Origin: Lyophyllum atratum
Lineage: Eukaryota; Basidiomycota; Agaricomycetes; Agaricales; Lyophyllaceae
Direction: 5' to 3'
Assembly (NCBI GenBank): GCA_014905825.1
Contig: JACGCN010000028.1
Location: 124,001 to 188,000 of the forward strand
Length of the DNA: 64,000 bases
Below the pieces are notes generated by a model. That model had not been told where the DNA came from. It searched no databases and saw nothing but the letters and a program-made list of their open reading frames with translations. The position numbers and the translations under genes were made by a program. Shown here one piece after another: positions 1-11,724 of this stretch. The number at the start of each line of letters is the position of its first letter. The first letter of the stretch is position 1.

Positions 1-78
1 AGTCCTTCTGTAGTAGTTATATATGCTAATATATTTGGTATTTTGACATAACTTCATATACTTGTAGTATACTTCTAA

Positions 79-339
79 GTGATTTCGCGGCTGTGTCATC
101 AGTCGCGACCGGTCGCAGTCAGTCGCGACTGGTTGCAACCCGGTTCAGTCGAAACCGGTCGAAACCGGTCGTCGGCGTTGATGCAACCGATAACAACCGG
201 TCGAACACGGTTCGGTTGTCGGTCGGACCTGCCTTGTAAATTTCCCAACCGGTCCAGGTTGCAGTTGCGGCCAAAACGGGCCAAAAACCGGACCGGACCG
301 GACTTCGAAAGCCTATTTATAGAGGTACCCAAAAAATGA
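79..339. repeat. CCGGTTCGGT-type short repeat cluster
   Basis: The motif CCGGT and variants such as AACCGGTCGA, GGTTCGGT and GGACCGGAC recur many times in both orientations over about 260 bp. Both strands stay open here only because the repeat lacks stop codons, so I do not call a gene. Dense subterminal repeats of this kind are common near the ends of hAT-like DNA transposons, but I see no matching inverted terminal repeat, so the assignment is a guess. Confidence 0.5.
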
Positions 340-904
340 AGAAAACGCGTGACCTCACGTGATTGCGTCGTCTGTACCATTGATTATGTCATGCTCTCAT
401 TTCCCAGGATGGACGCGCATAAGCTTGTGAACACGCGCTACCGCGGCAGAACCTGCTACTTTCCTGCGCGATTTTGACACTACAACCCTTTGCCCTTCGT
501 AACCCATCGGGACTTGCTGCCTGCGCTAAGAAGCTCGCTGCTCAAACATGTCACAATGTCACCATTGTATGTAAGTCTAATACCACATTACTCGGGATGC
601 AGACTAATTGTTGCATAGGTTGGAGGAGGCTCAGCTACACTTGCCAACTGTCTTTCCATAAAACCAGCATATGCCACTGGTGTAGTTGAAGTTTCTGCTC
701 ATGCTCCTTTCATTCCGCTCACTTCCTTACATAAACCCATCAACAGGCTGGGTAGCAACTGATGAGCCTTTTGTTGACGTCCTAATTCTGTTGGGCCATC
801 CAATACATGGACAACACCTCCTTGACTAGCTCGTTTTGACCGTCATCCGTTTCGGCATCCAACGGGTCACTTAGCCAGGCTCGGTAAGACCAAGCCTCTC
901 ATGC
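340..904. other. Decayed element flank, no supported gene
   Basis: This stretch lies between the CCGGT repeat cluster and the first recognisable codons of the P-like transposase. A short open frame near 474-689 could be the eroded N-terminal part of that transposase, but I cannot match it to anything. No promoter element or RNA gene is visible. Confidence 0.4.
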
Positions 905-3900
905 TCACCGTTGTTCCCAAATAGGCCACGATTGGTGCGCTTGGTGTGCTGGACAACAATCATCGGATATACCCTGCACGTCCCGTCCTGATCTCTGGTG
1001 ACTGTAAGCGTGAGACTGGTCGACAGCATGCTGAAATGATTCAAACCCTTCTGGATGGTGTGAACAGCAAACGACCAGCCACAAAGCTTCGCATCGTCTC
1101 AATCGCGTCTGATGGCGAAACTCGACGAGGATCATCGCTTGCAATCCTCACGTTCAAGTCTGAATTATCTGATAATTCCAATATCTTCCCCCTTGTTTCG
1201 CCTCTTCGTCTGATGAACCGACTCGTGGGCGACGATGACATGGTCGCTGACAAGGATTGGAAACACGTATTCAAGCGTTTTTGCAACCTTTTACTTTGCG
1301 GCATCCAGTGCAGCACACAGTCCCGGATACATCAAGGCACGAGAGGCATTGCGAGTACTCGGGAAACTCCTCTATCACATGGTCTTTCCATACCTCTGTG
1401 TCGACTTAACCCTATCAGAGCAGCTCGAGCATCTTAGTGCAGCCATACATCTCGTGCTTGCCCTCTACCATCAATCCCAGAACAAATTCATTTCAACCCT
1501 ACTCTACGTTGACCTCACGATCATGATCAAGAATGTCTTTTTCTGTCTTGCAAAGGCCAAAATCGATGTGCCAAATGGTTCATTCTGGATCATCCTTTTG
1601 GGCACTGACCGCCTCGAAGAGCTGTTTGGCGTCCTTCGAACAATGATAGCAACCAACGCAAACCCGATGTTCTCCAGATCAGTGATCGTATCACCAGAAC
1701 AACAGAAGTGCTAAATATTTTGGCGCGGTACCCTCATTGGGATCGTTTTCCTCATCGCCTAAAGCTTCTAGCCATTACTCGCAAGTCTTGAGAACTTCCA
1801 GACAGCTCTGATCACATCAAGGCTCCCTCATGAAGAGGCAACACGTACGTCAGAAGTGTTTCTCTTCAGACCTCATGGAAGCGCGGTCGGCTTCTCATTG
1901 AAAAGAAGTGCCCATTTTTGGCTCAAGAACTCGAAGCTGTTGACGAGTGCCCCAACGCGGATATCCTTGCGCCTTTTGGAGCACTCCTCGTAAATATCCC
2001 ACTAGATGTGGATGATATAGATGAGAGTCTGGAGGTTCCGAACACGCTACTGCCGCAGACACATGTTTCTGCCTTAGACTCAAGTGCCGAGAATGATCAG
2101 ACCGAAGTCGAAGATGCTCTGGCCGAAGACGACGACTCAGATGTCTCTCCCCTCCGAGTCAGTACCCCATCACCGATTCACAATGCTGCAGCACCGTTCG
2201 ACTGTTTCATTCTTGTGGATGGAAAGAAAGTCCTCAAATCTCGCGCCCTGGCACTTCGGGGTAGATACAACAAGAAAACAAGTTCAACTGACCGACTCAA
2301 ACGAGTCCAAGAGGTAGAACGGTACTCACAAAAACCTAATCCTGATCATGATTCATCAGTTTGGCACGTCAGAATTTGGGTCAAAACCAAGTCTTCTCGG
2401 CCACGACCCGGTTGCTTCCCTTGTAGCTTGTGACGGTCGTGTCTGGCTGTGCGTTGGCGAAGTTAATAACTTGAAACTAGATTCTCAACCCGTTGATCAA
2501 GTTCCTCTCGATGTACTGTGTGAACCGGCAGTCACCCTGTTGTTTCAATTTCTCGGCTTCAGACCTACCACATCAGATGACAATCCCACTCTCAAGCTCG
2601 ATTGGAGATCATTCACGCTCCCAACTGAACAGACATTTTCCGTGCCTGGGCGACTCGTTCAACCCCTTGACCCCACGTTTTCGACAGCAAACCTGTTCAA
2701 CATGTTCTATATGATGGAAAGCAGCGCAGTGATGGCGATTGCTGCAACTCTACTTGGAGTGCTCAAGCCCAGTGACCTCCCGAAGCTCCCGACAGTGCAG
2801 CGCACAAAGGATTTCCCATACCGTGAACGATCTGGTAAGCCGCCGGTCATCCAAGTGGACCTCTCATTAATGTTAGGAAAAGCTTGTTTCTTATGTGATG
2901 GTGACAGCGACACACTCGAAATCGGCGCCTCAGATGTCTGCCCCAGTTGTTCACCCGAAGTCACACTAGATGTCTCGCAACCACAGCGAGTTCTTGCACA
3001 CATAGGTGCACATATCCTTAATGATTCCAGTGTTGACCGAACTACAGAACCTTGTGGCTTCTGTCTTCGCCCTTCAGCACTCTGCAGGTTCTTCTTGACA
3101 AAGGGCAAAGGTGCTCACGGGAGTATCAAGATCGACAAGACTCGATCACAGAGCTGCCCTAACATGCTTAATTTCACGTACGCCATCGTGTCCGAGTCAA
3201 AACCGTCTTCACCATGCTTCAATGTCTCCATTTCATGCCCGCTCTGCCCGAAGACCTCACCTGCCGTGTGGCAATACAACTGGAAGCATCACTTCGCCTC
3301 AGCACATCCAGCTGCATCCTTTGCTAACTACAGCTCGACAGCGGGGCACACCAACTTCGAAAAGTTCGAAATGAAGCGAGTATGGGATGATCGCCGAAAT
3401 ATTGCTGTCAAGCGCGCGAAGAAAGATGTATCAGTTGGGCATTGTATCTTTGAGGTACGACGAACATTTCGTAAAGTCTGAATATTAATGTCCAAAACGC
3501 AGCGAAGGAGTGACGGTCGACGACGGAGAGGAGCCGGAATTGGACGCCGCAAGCAACGAGACCCAGAGCGATGTTGACGAGGACCAGGAGCCATTCGGTA
3601 CGGGTAGACACGAGACAGATGGTGATGGCAAATGGCCGCCGGTGGGTGGAGGCGACGAACAGCCGCCGTTGAATCAAGGCATGCAGCCACCAGACGAGTC
3701 TCCTTCACCACGAGAAGATGTGAGTTCAATATCATTAAATGTTCGGATACTCAACGAGGGAGCTATTTGCCAGACTTCTGACTCCAATGCTCCTGCTCCG
3801 GACACACCTCACCATCCCAACAACGTAGAAATTTCATCCGTATCCCTCCCTGTTCTGGCGACCGTCGGGGAAGCGATGGGAATTGCCCCGTGTGATGTGC

Positions 3901-4202
3901 GGAATCGAGAGTCATCCCCGAGCCTGGAACTAGACCATGGTGAATCTGTGACCGAAAATTGCCGTCCCCGCCGCAAGCGAAAAGTACAAGACATCGGAAA
4001 CCTTCAACAATGTTTATGTGGGGTGACGGTGAAAAACGCGAGTGACACGATAGAATGCAAGCGGCTTGGATGCGAAACGGGCATCGTAAGTAGACTTCAA
4101 CCTCTGCGTGGACCTGGACATACCATGACCGTTTTGGTAGTAAGCCGGCACCCCCTTGGAAACTGCTGCAATTGCATGAAGCGGGGTCTGCGAAATATAT
4201 GA
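905..4202 (+). pseudogene. P-element/THAP9-like transposase with C-terminal zinc fingers, decayed
   Basis: The reading resembles a large basidiomycete transposon protein that I place, by motif analogy, with the P-element/THAP9 superfamily. An IASDGE aspartate motif (about 1108-1125) is followed by a D..H..K.F.N block (about 1243-1275) and later by TDRLEELFGVLRTM (about 1606-1650), which resembles the P-element 'LE.FF..IR' block. A cysteine-rich section (about 2880-3290) and a terminal CLCG...C...C finger (about 4010-4080) follow. The gene is broken. About 70 codons seem missing near 1290, in-frame stops occur near 1788 and 1830 (the second is a TGA where relatives have tryptophan), and the frame shifts near 2380. 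One intron, 3455-3506, still has good GT-AG borders and joins the zinc-finger part to the acidic tail. It is nonfunctional as it stands. Confidence 0.7.
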
Positions 4203-4252
4203 TTATGTAATTCGTGGTCTGCACCGAGCTTTGCACACGCAAACCCCCAGAT

Positions 4253-5077
4253 CTAGATCTCGGCCACGCCATGCTCGCAATGGCCCATACTGGCACGTAA
4301 AGTGTATATGGTGATTTCTTGAAGATAATCAGCTGCGAGGTCAAGGATGGCCTGTATTAAAGGGCAGCAGGGGTCTAGGAAGCATAATTTGAAGACTTTG
4401 AGGTGGGATAGAGACAGAGGGCATGGACGGCGGGGGTCATGGAGAGTTTGTAGGATACGCTCTGCTGCTCCTCGGGGTTTCACAATGAGCGATTCAAGAT
4501 ATCCTTGGATTTTCGGCTCTCCATGACCTGGATGAGAGAAGCCTTCACCGAGAATATCACCGGGAATAGTGACTGATTCACGACTGGCCAACGTGAGATG
4601 CCGCAGATGTGATGATTCAGATAGGTTTGTTATCGGCAAGCCGACGTAACCTAAGTCGACATCAACGCATGACGGATGAGCAATGATGCTGAGGAGAGCA
4701 GTCTGTAAAGATTCATGGAAAGACTTCCAAGGCTCAGTGCCGTGATCGAAGTCGCCATCTACCGAGAGTTTCCGCACATGGGACTGGACCATATGCAATA
4801 TCCCACAAACGGCTTTCAGCGGTGATCCGCGAGATGTCGCCGCAATGTGTATTGTCAGGGAGCGAGTGAAAGAGGCCAGGACAGGGTTGCCTAAGAGCGT
4901 AAGATGGAGGCGTTCATTACGTTCGCAGTGCCTTGTGTCAAGATGAACCGAATGAAAGAGGCGTCGCTGGCAGAGTACACGGAAAACGCGAGATACAAGG
5001 GTGTAAGATTGGAGGTCGGTGGTCGATAGCACATCGACGATTTCATCTATAATGTCTTCAGGAATCCTAGGAGTCAT
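4253..5077 (-). pseudogene. F-box protein gene A1, 3' end lost
   Basis: The N-terminus (TPRIPEDIIDEIVDVLST, then the RVFRVLCQRRLF block) is a fungal F-box, followed by about 220 residues of leucine-rich-repeat-like sequence as in A2 and A3. F-box proteins normally recruit substrates to SCF ubiquitin ligases; the substrate here is unknown. I start at 5077 because the A2 and A3 starts align there; an upstream in-frame ATG at 5119 is not conserved. Homology to A2/A3 stops abruptly near 4298, exactly where those genes have the donor of their single intron. The terminal exon is missing and the frame runs into unrelated sequence next to the P-like element. It is most likely truncated by that insertion. 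Confidence 0.75.
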
Positions 5078-5165
5078 GGCGGTGTTGACAGGAGGAGTAC
5101 AGGATAATCGCCGGATCATCTACAGTGTTTGGCATTGCGGTCGCGAAAAAATATGTATTTGTTGC

Positions 5166-6239
5166 CTACCGAGTGGTGGCAACGCCCCTTTCGACTAACC
5201 GTGGCATCCGTGCGTTCAGGAATCTCCCGCTCCCCTGCCAGCCTTTCAAGTCAATCACGACGCTGCGCAGCCCACCTTCGTAACACTTTCTAAAAGCAGC
5301 GCCTCGATATCCAGCCATCCTTTCCTTCCGATGCTTATCGCAATTTCCCACTGCATCTTGAGATATAGCTCCACAGTGTTTTGGGGTATAGTGGCTAGCA
5401 CGATAGCGATACAATCGCCCGGCTGGATGACCCGCATCTCGATTCGGAGAATGCGGAGGTGAGCTAGTCGGCTGAAGCCTGAAGTTTATGGTCCCTCCTG
5501 AGAGATCTAAGTGGTATCCATTTATACATGAAGGAAAGTCTGGGTGAGCAGGAGATGGCTTACCGATGTGTATACTGACATCTACTTCTTCTAAATATCC
5601 TTCCGAGAGGTGAAGGACCGTCTCAAAGGTAAAGGTCCGCCACGTCGTGAGGGTAGTCACGAGGGAACGAAGGCGCGATAGAGATAGGGACGATGCAAGT
5701 CCCGGATTCCCTAGGTATGCCAGAAGACGCTCCAGGGGAAAGGATGCAGCCGACAAGGATTCGAGGTATTCCTCCTGTCTCGGTTGATCATTAAATACAA
5801 ATGCATCGGAGACAGTGCCCAAGGTGACCGAGTTATGGGAGTTCAACTTGAGATGTCGGATGTGGGAGTATAGTCGAAGATAATGGATAGGAAAGCCGAC
5901 TGCACCCAGAGTGAGGCTCACACAGGACGGGCTGGAAATAATGCTGAGCAGAGAATTTTGTAAATTCGAATGGATATAGTTCCAATACTCAGAAGCGATG
6001 AACGCGATGCCGGCACCGCCTATGCTGAGTTCTCGCACATGCGGTTTAGCCATATCCAGGATTCGACAGATGGCTTGTGCTGGTGTGAGCGACATGTCGT
6101 CGATCTTCAACTGGATAGAGCGAACGTAGGATGCTAGAGTTGGATTCTTTGACAGCACGTCGTGAAGGCGTTGGCTCCGAGCCGTGTTCCGCGAGATGAG
6201 CAAGATGTGATGGAAAAGTAGCTGTTGGGAAGCTGTACG
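5166..6239 (-). pseudogene. F-box gene B1, 3' part (split by transposon)
   Basis: This is the C-terminal 85 percent of a B-type F-box/LRR-like protein, from TASQQLLFHH to the stop at 5166. Its N-terminal F-box lies 12 kb away at 18305-18411. Joining the flanks without the element restores SWFFRTASQQLLFHH in one frame, matching SWSFRAPSQQLLFHH in B3. Besides the insertion there is a 7-bp tandem duplication (GCTTCAG) at about 5475-5490, by the intron acceptor, and a 1-nt deletion near 5290 relative to B2. Both shift the frame. The conserved intron donor at about 5560 (GTAAGCC) is still present. It is a pseudogene. Confidence 0.85.
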
Positions 6240-6251
6240 CATCAGGAAAAA
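6240..6251 (+). repeat. Left terminal inverted repeat of Plavaka element
   Basis: Twelve bases, CATCAGG followed by five A, match the reverse complement of 18293-18304 exactly. The flanking CG at 6238-6239 is one copy of the target duplication. Confidence 0.85.
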
Positions 6252-6599
6252 ACCACATATGTTCATAGTGATATAGAGGGTTGATAGACACTGGACCTCC
6301 GTACCCAAGTCCTCTTTGACATACCATTCTGTACCTCCTCTACAAATGACCATACCATTCCATACCCGCGCCGCAAATAACCATACACATACATACCCCT
6401 CTGTAAGATGTATGTACCAGTCAGTACGGATACATAATTTGGAGGTATGCCAGGTATCCAAGGGGTACAACAAGTCCAGATAGGTATATCATCATGCCAT
6501 TTGACCAGTAAAACAGGTACATTGCACCGCAAAATACAATAGCACGAGCAACTGAACACCCCCTACGCAGCGAACACAGGAGTGCAGCAAACTAATGAT

Positions 6600-8516
6600 T
6601 TACTCCTCGTCCTCGTCCTCCTCATCATCACCGTCTTCGCTATCTGTCTCCCCTGTATGTCCTTCGAGCTCCTTGCGAGCGCGTTCCTTGGCTTCTCCTG
6701 TGAGTTGTGGCTGTGCGGCGTCTTCGGTGACGACTCCTGCGCGTTTGCTTGGACCAAAGCATGAGCATTGATAAGGAACAGTAGTATGCGGCATACGTAC
6801 CAAGCACGACTGAACAGTTTCCTGCGTTTGTTGGTGGTGACCTCCAAGTTCAGGCTTTGCCACTCCTTAAGATCAGCGTGAAAGACTTGATGGCTGGCGA
6901 GGACGTCGTCCTCGGAAAAATCGGCTTGAACGTGTTGGCCGGTTTCCCACTCCTTGATGCAAAAGTTAATCTAGCAATGCCAAAAGGGAATCAGTGTCTG
7001 CCCTGCCGAACGATGTAAAGCAATGACGTACGAGCGTGAAAATTAGGGCCAATGTTTCGATGGAGATGGGATCGAAGTAGCGCTTGAAGACGATGCCGGC
7101 CGACGCCTTATTCTTGAACCATAATCGTATGATGAGATTGCCTATGATCTCGTTGCCGCCGTAGCCAGTCTGTGTCTTCGGGACCTGATTGACGTGTGAG
7201 TATTGAGCAGCCATACCAACAATACATCAACATACCTTGTAATGGAAAGCGTGCCCCGTGAGTAGAGATGTTGCTAGATTTGCATTCTTCTTTATGTCGA
7301 AACGCTTGACAGGGTCACGAAACCCGTAGCAGCTCATAACAAGTGCTCGTGTTGGCTCAAGGAGGTCACTACGGATACGCGATCCACGTTTCTTGATCTG
7401 CGTAGGGCAAATTAGCGGTGACCGATTGATTATGTAGGTTTACGTACTAGACGTAGCATGCGATCGGTAAATTCAAATCTCGATGACTCCTCCTTGCCCA
7501 GTGAGTCATCATTCCCCTCTGCATCCTGCTGAGCATTGGAAAAGCAAGCCTCTGCCCACTGGACACGAAGAGAGAGAGGAGGAAAGGCACCCCGGGTGCA
7601 GACAAGTATCTCATACTCACGTATAGCTCGAAGAAGCAGGGCCTGCACTTTCGGATTGCTAAAATCAGCGAGGGTCGGGGCCTGGGTGAGATTGAGTCCC
7701 GGGCGAAGTGTCACCTCACGGAGAGGCACCTTCGACTTCTTAGCTTGAGGTGGCGGTGGTGCAGGAGTGGCCCTTGACGGTGAGCGGGACCGCTTATTGC
7801 TCGATGACGGGGTTGATGTCTGAGAGTTGCCGCCCTCATCATCGTTGATCGGGTTATCCGCGATGCCGTCGCTACCAGCTGGATCCAAGGTAACCACATT
7901 ATTGTGAGGGTGAGAGCGGCCAATCGGGGATGACGTAGCAGGCAAATTCACAAATGCGCGACGTGGAAGCTTACTTGCAGTGGAGATCCTGTCCTTGAAG
8001 TTGATGCGTCGGATAGTGGGTGTCTTCGGTTGAGGTACTATGATGGGTTCCAGCGGCTTGATCTATTAAAGTATGTCATGCACTGGACTGGTGTAAGCAT
8101 GAGCGACGCACCGAGCTTGAGAAGGCCACATCCTCTTCATCCTCATCCTCGCTCTCCAGCGCTGAGTTTTCGGGCTCAGACGAGCCTTCGTTACTGGCTT
8201 TCTTGGCTGTTGCTGTAGTTAGTCTTGTCCGCAGTTAAATGAAACAAATATCACCGTCGGCCTTCTTCATCCTCGCTATCTTCTTCTGCCAGTTCAACAG
8301 CTGTTGCTGTGCCTTCTCGAGATTCTCCTTATCTAAATCCAGGTGGTTATGAGGTACAGAAGTAGATGGAGAGGCAGAAGATAACTTACTGGTGTGCTTG
8401 ACTTTTTCTGACGCTTTTTTCTGCCTTTTTGGGGGTGTGGGTGCAGGTGGCCGGTCCATGTCTTCTTCCTCCTCGGGAGCTTCATCATCGGAGGGGACAA
8501 TACGGTGGCGAGCCAT
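6600..8516 (-). CDS. DUF6532 accessory protein of Plavaka element
   Basis: This is a multi-exon gene of about eight exons, starting MARHRIVPSDDEAPEEEED at 8516 and ending in an acidic tail with stop at 6600-6602. The N-terminal third is low-complexity, acidic and proline/serine-rich, with basic patches (PPKRQKK, NKRSRSPSR) that suggest nuclear entry. The DUF6532 core begins near 7670 (VQALLLRAIREYEILVCTRGAF) and continues through the exons at about 7200-7440 and 6970-7190 (NEIIGNLIIRLWFKNKAS; ETLALIFTL) to DLKEWQSLNLE near 6850. DUF6532 proteins are frequent companions of Plavaka and related elements in agaricomycetes; their biochemical role is not established. It is divergent from the transposase across 142 bp. 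I traced exons by family resemblance and did not fix every junction. Confidence 0.75.
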
Positions 8517-8658
8517 TGAAGAGCTTAGAGGAGAAAGCAGGCAGGTGGGCGTTGCGAAGAGAGACTGGAAAATTTCGGAGTTGTTAGTATCACCTGACTT
8601 GAAATTTGAGACTTAGTGAACACCGACGTACCAATTACATCCCTCTCGAAATATCCTC
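8517..8658. promoter_or_regulatory. Divergent promoter between DUF6532 gene and transposase
   Basis: Only 142 bp separate the two start codons, so both element genes must share this promoter region. I see no clear TATA box. The arrangement suggests co-expression of the two proteins. Confidence 0.5.
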
Positions 8659-11600
8659 ATGCCCCAGTGCGAATTCTGCAAATTGACAGTGCGGACAGCA
8701 CAGGGTGTCAACTCGCACATCTTCCAAACTGCTACCTGCCGCACAAAATTCCTGTGCAAGTATAGCGGATCAGCCAACGACACCACTGATCATGCCGGCG
8801 GTGGACAGGCTGACATACCTCTGAACATCGACGAGCATCCGTTTCCCGTACACGACGATGGACCACCCCATGACCTTCAGCATCACCCAGAGGTGGTCGA
8901 AATGCAGCCGCGGCATCGAGCAACAGTCGAGGATGTGATCGAGGACTTGGATAACGTCGTCAACCCTGATGACCGTTGGGTCGAAGACTATCCCGGTTCG
9001 GCAGGCGCTACATACGGCCACTGCGAGAATACATTCAGTACGTATCGCAAAAAGCAAGAAAATCGGGGTCACGCACCATGGTACCCATTCGAAAGCCAGA
9101 AGGAGTGGGAGTTAGCGGAGTGGTTGATGACATCGGGTGTCAGTCAACGTAAAATCGACTCGTTTCTGAAGTTAAAATCTGTGAGTCGGAGAGTACTAGC
9201 TGCAGAAAAATACTTACAATGTTCGCAGATCCGGGAGGATGCAAATCCAGCCTTTCACAACGCACGGAGCTTGCTTCAGCGCATTGATGCACTTCCTCGC
9301 AGTCCTGAATGGATGTGTACTGCGCTTCAGATCACGGGGGATGAAAAAGACGTTGCGGGAAACTTGCGTACCGAAGAAGTTGAGCTCTGGCATCGAAATC
9401 CTGTTGAATGCATTCAAGAGCTGCTCGAGAATCCTCTGATTGGCGGAAGGAACACTTACGCATCATGCCGGGTCTTCCGCAATGAGGACTGCACGAATCG
9501 AGAGCACGGGGAGATGAACACGGGGGATTGGTGGCCAGAGACGCAAGTACGTTGTCTTAAATGTGTACGCACATCAGATTCTGATGGGAAGCAGGAAAAG
9601 TTGCCGCCTGGGGCTACTCTGGTCCCTGTCATTCTTTCATCAGACAAAACGAACCTGACCAATTTCAGCGGGGATAAACAAGCTTACCCTGTCTACCTGG
9701 GCATTGGAACAACGGCCCACGAGATACGTCGCCAGCCGTCAGCGCATGCCATGGTCCTCGTAGCATACGTGCCAGTGACCAAGCTCGAGTGCTTCTCGAA
9801 GACACGTCGGTCCGTGGAAGGGTACCAACTTTTCCATGAATGCATGCGAGTCATTTTGAAGCCGCTGATTGATGCTGGGAAAAATGGTGTTAGGATGAAC
9901 TGCGCAGACGGATTTGTGCGAATTACATACCCGATTGTCGCTGCGTACGTGGCAGATTATCCGGAACAATGCCTTGTCGTCGGATGTCAAGAAAACTCGT
10001 GCCCGAAATGCACGGTGAAGCCAAAGCAGCGCGGAGATCCTGTTCACTCCGTTTTGCGGGATCCCGAGAAAACACTTCGCACCCTCGCTGAAAAAGCACG
10101 CGGCGAGCACCCTGCCGACTTCATTCGTCAATCACTCCGCCCTATCAATCCGTTCTGGAAAGACTTACCATTCTGTAACATATTTGCGTGCATTACTCCG
10201 GATATCTTGCACCAGCTACACAAGGGCGTCTTCAAGGATCATATAGTCAGTTGGGCTTCGGCGGCGGTTTCTGGCGGCGCAGCGGAGGTAGATCGGCGCT
10301 TTCGCACCATGACCCAGCACCCTAACCTGCGCCATTTCAAAAAAGGAATATCACTCACTTCACAATGGACGGGTACCGAGCACAAGAACATGGAGAAAGT
10401 GTTTCTCGGCGTTTTGGCGAATGCGACAGATGCTGCAGTCGTGCGTGCGGTTCGCGGAATCCTCGACTTTATCTACTATTCCCACTTCGAAATTCACACC
10501 GACGAGTCGCTCGCGCATCTTGACGCCGCTTGGGTTGCGTTCCATGACAATAAGAAGATATTCGAGGACCTGGAAATTCGCGAACATTTTAACATCAGCA
10601 AGCTTCACAACATCAAACATTACCTTGATTCGATCCGAGAGCTCGGTAGTGCTGCGGGGTTCAATACAGAAGCGACAGAACGTCTGCACATTGACTTAGC
10701 CAAAGTGGGATATCGCGCAACGAACAAGAAGGCTTACACCAAACAGATGACAGTCTGGCTGCGGCGTCGAGAGGCAGTGGAACGGTTCGGCTCATACTTG
10801 CAGTGGGTGATGCCAGGGTACAAGCCCACGGTGGCGACAGGCGTGGGGGATGGCGGCGAGGTCGAGGGCGTGGGCGATGAGGAGGATGATGACTTGAACG
10901 AGGAGGAAGAAAATACCTGGCGCCCGCGAGACCAAACAACCGCCATCCGATTCGCCAAGAAGCCTGCGCTTCCTCACGTCACCGTCCAATCAATCGTCCA
11001 GGATTTCGGCGCTCAAGCCTTTCTGACCCACCTCGAATCCTTTCTTCGCGAACATTCCATCACTTCTCCCAATCCACTGTCCGAGCGCTCCACGTTTCCG
11101 GTATACCGTCGTCTTGAGCTCTCCCTACCAGCCATCCCCGAAATTTCGCGCACTGCCATCAAGGATTCCGTGGTCGCAACGAAGGCCGAACGCGGAACAG
11201 TCACTATCAATGGAATCAAGAAAGCGAAGCCCGCTCGATTCAGCACTGCTTTAGTCCGTGTTCGCCCCGCTGATCGCTCGAAAGCACCAATCGATGGCCT
11301 TCAGATAGTTCAAATTCGTCTCATATTTCGACTTCCTGGGGGCCATGGTTCATTTGACGAGCCCCTTCTGTATGTGCATTGGTTCAAGCCCCTTCGGACA
11401 TTCGAAAAAAACCTTGGCATGTATCAAACCTCGTTTTCCTCACAGAACCATCGACAGCGGGCGTCCATCATCAAAGCCTCGCAACTCTTCTCCTCATGCC
11501 ACCTGATCCCGTGTTTCGGTCGTGCTGCTAATCCTGCCTGGGGTTCCGAATCCGTTATCAATGACGCGCCGTCATTTTACCTGAACCCATACCTCCGGCA

Positions 11601-11724
11601 CTTTGATTTCTACCACCTGCGATATCTACCCGATCTACAGCTCTATCGGAACCGCCCTCGTCGTGAAGTAGCTCGTCGGCAACACCTTGCATTGGTACAT
11701 AATGCCAGACACGGCCGCTCGTAG
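8659..11724 (+). CDS. Plavaka transposase
   Basis: The gene starts with a C..C zinc-finger-like N-terminus (MPQCEFCKLTV...H...C). It then has the characteristic Plavaka blocks: VILSSDKTNLTNFSGD with YPVYLGIG (about residues 325-350), CADGFVRITYPIVAAYVADYPEQCLV with a downstream CPKC pair (about residues 415-455), PDILHQLHKGVFKDH, and TGTEHKNMEKVFLGVLA. The SSDK aspartate is a candidate catalytic residue of the DDE-type nuclease. Two 48-nt stretches have intron borders and keep the frame: 9181-9228 (GTGAGT...GCAG) and 9547-9594 (GTACGT...GCAG). Splicing them joins LKLKS to IREDANP and ETQ to EKLPPGATLV, giving about 989 residues rather than 1021. There is no stop or frameshift, so it may be active. 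The stop codon lies in the first unit of the 192-bp repeat. Confidence 0.9.
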   Translation: MPQCEFCKLTVRTAQGVNSHIFQTATCRTKFLCKYSGSANDTTDHAGGGQADIPLNIDEHPFPVHDDGPPHDLQHHPEVVEMQPRHRATVEDVIEDLDNVVNPDDRWVEDYPGSAGATYGHCENTFSTYRKKQENRGHAPWYPFESQKEWELAEWLMTSGVSQRKIDSFLKLKSVSRRVLAAEKYLQCSQIREDANPAFHNARSLLQRIDALPRSPEWMCTALQITGDEKDVAGNLRTEEVELWHRNPVECIQELLENPLIGGRNTYASCRVFRNEDCTNREHGEMNTGDWWPETQVRCLKCVRTSDSDGKQEKLPPGATLVPVILSSDKTNLTNFSGDKQAYPVYLGIGTTAHEIRRQPSAHAMVLVAYVPVTKLECFSKTRRSVEGYQLFHECMRVILKPLIDAGKNGVRMNCADGFVRITYPIVAAYVADYPEQCLVVGCQENSCPKCTVKPKQRGDPVHSVLRDPEKTLRTLAEKARGEHPADFIRQSLRPINPFWKDLPFCNIFACITPDILHQLHKGVFKDHIVSWASAAVSGGAAEVDRRFRTMTQHPNLRHFKKGISLTSQWTGTEHKNMEKVFLGVLANATDAAVVRAVRGILDFIYYSHFEIHTDESLAHLDAAWVAFHDNKKIFEDLEIREHFNISKLHNIKHYLDSIRELGSAAGFNTEATERLHIDLAKVGYRATNKKAYTKQMTVWLRRREAVERFGSYLQWVMPGYKPTVATGVGDGGEVEGVGDEEDDDLNEEEENTWRPRDQTTAIRFAKKPALPHVTVQSIVQDFGAQAFLTHLESFLREHSITSPNPLSERSTFPVYRRLELSLPAIPEISRTAIKDSVVATKAERGTVTINGIKKAKPARFSTALVRVRPADRSKAPIDGLQIVQIRLIFRLPGGHGSFDEPLLYVHWFKPLRTFEKNLGMYQTSFSSQNHRQRASIIKASQLFSSCHLIPCFGRAANPAWGSESVINDAPSFYLNPYLRHFDFYHLRYLPDLQLYRNRPRREVARRQHLALVHNARHGRS

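Noticed and set aside
6291..6296. CACTGG as a CACTA-type left end of the Plavaka element
   Set aside because: No matching inverted copy exists near the right end, whereas the CATCAGG repeats match perfectly and heal the F-box gene.
9214..10939. Several minus-strand open frames antisense to the Plavaka transposase
   Set aside because: They mirror the real coding strand and lack homology to any family.
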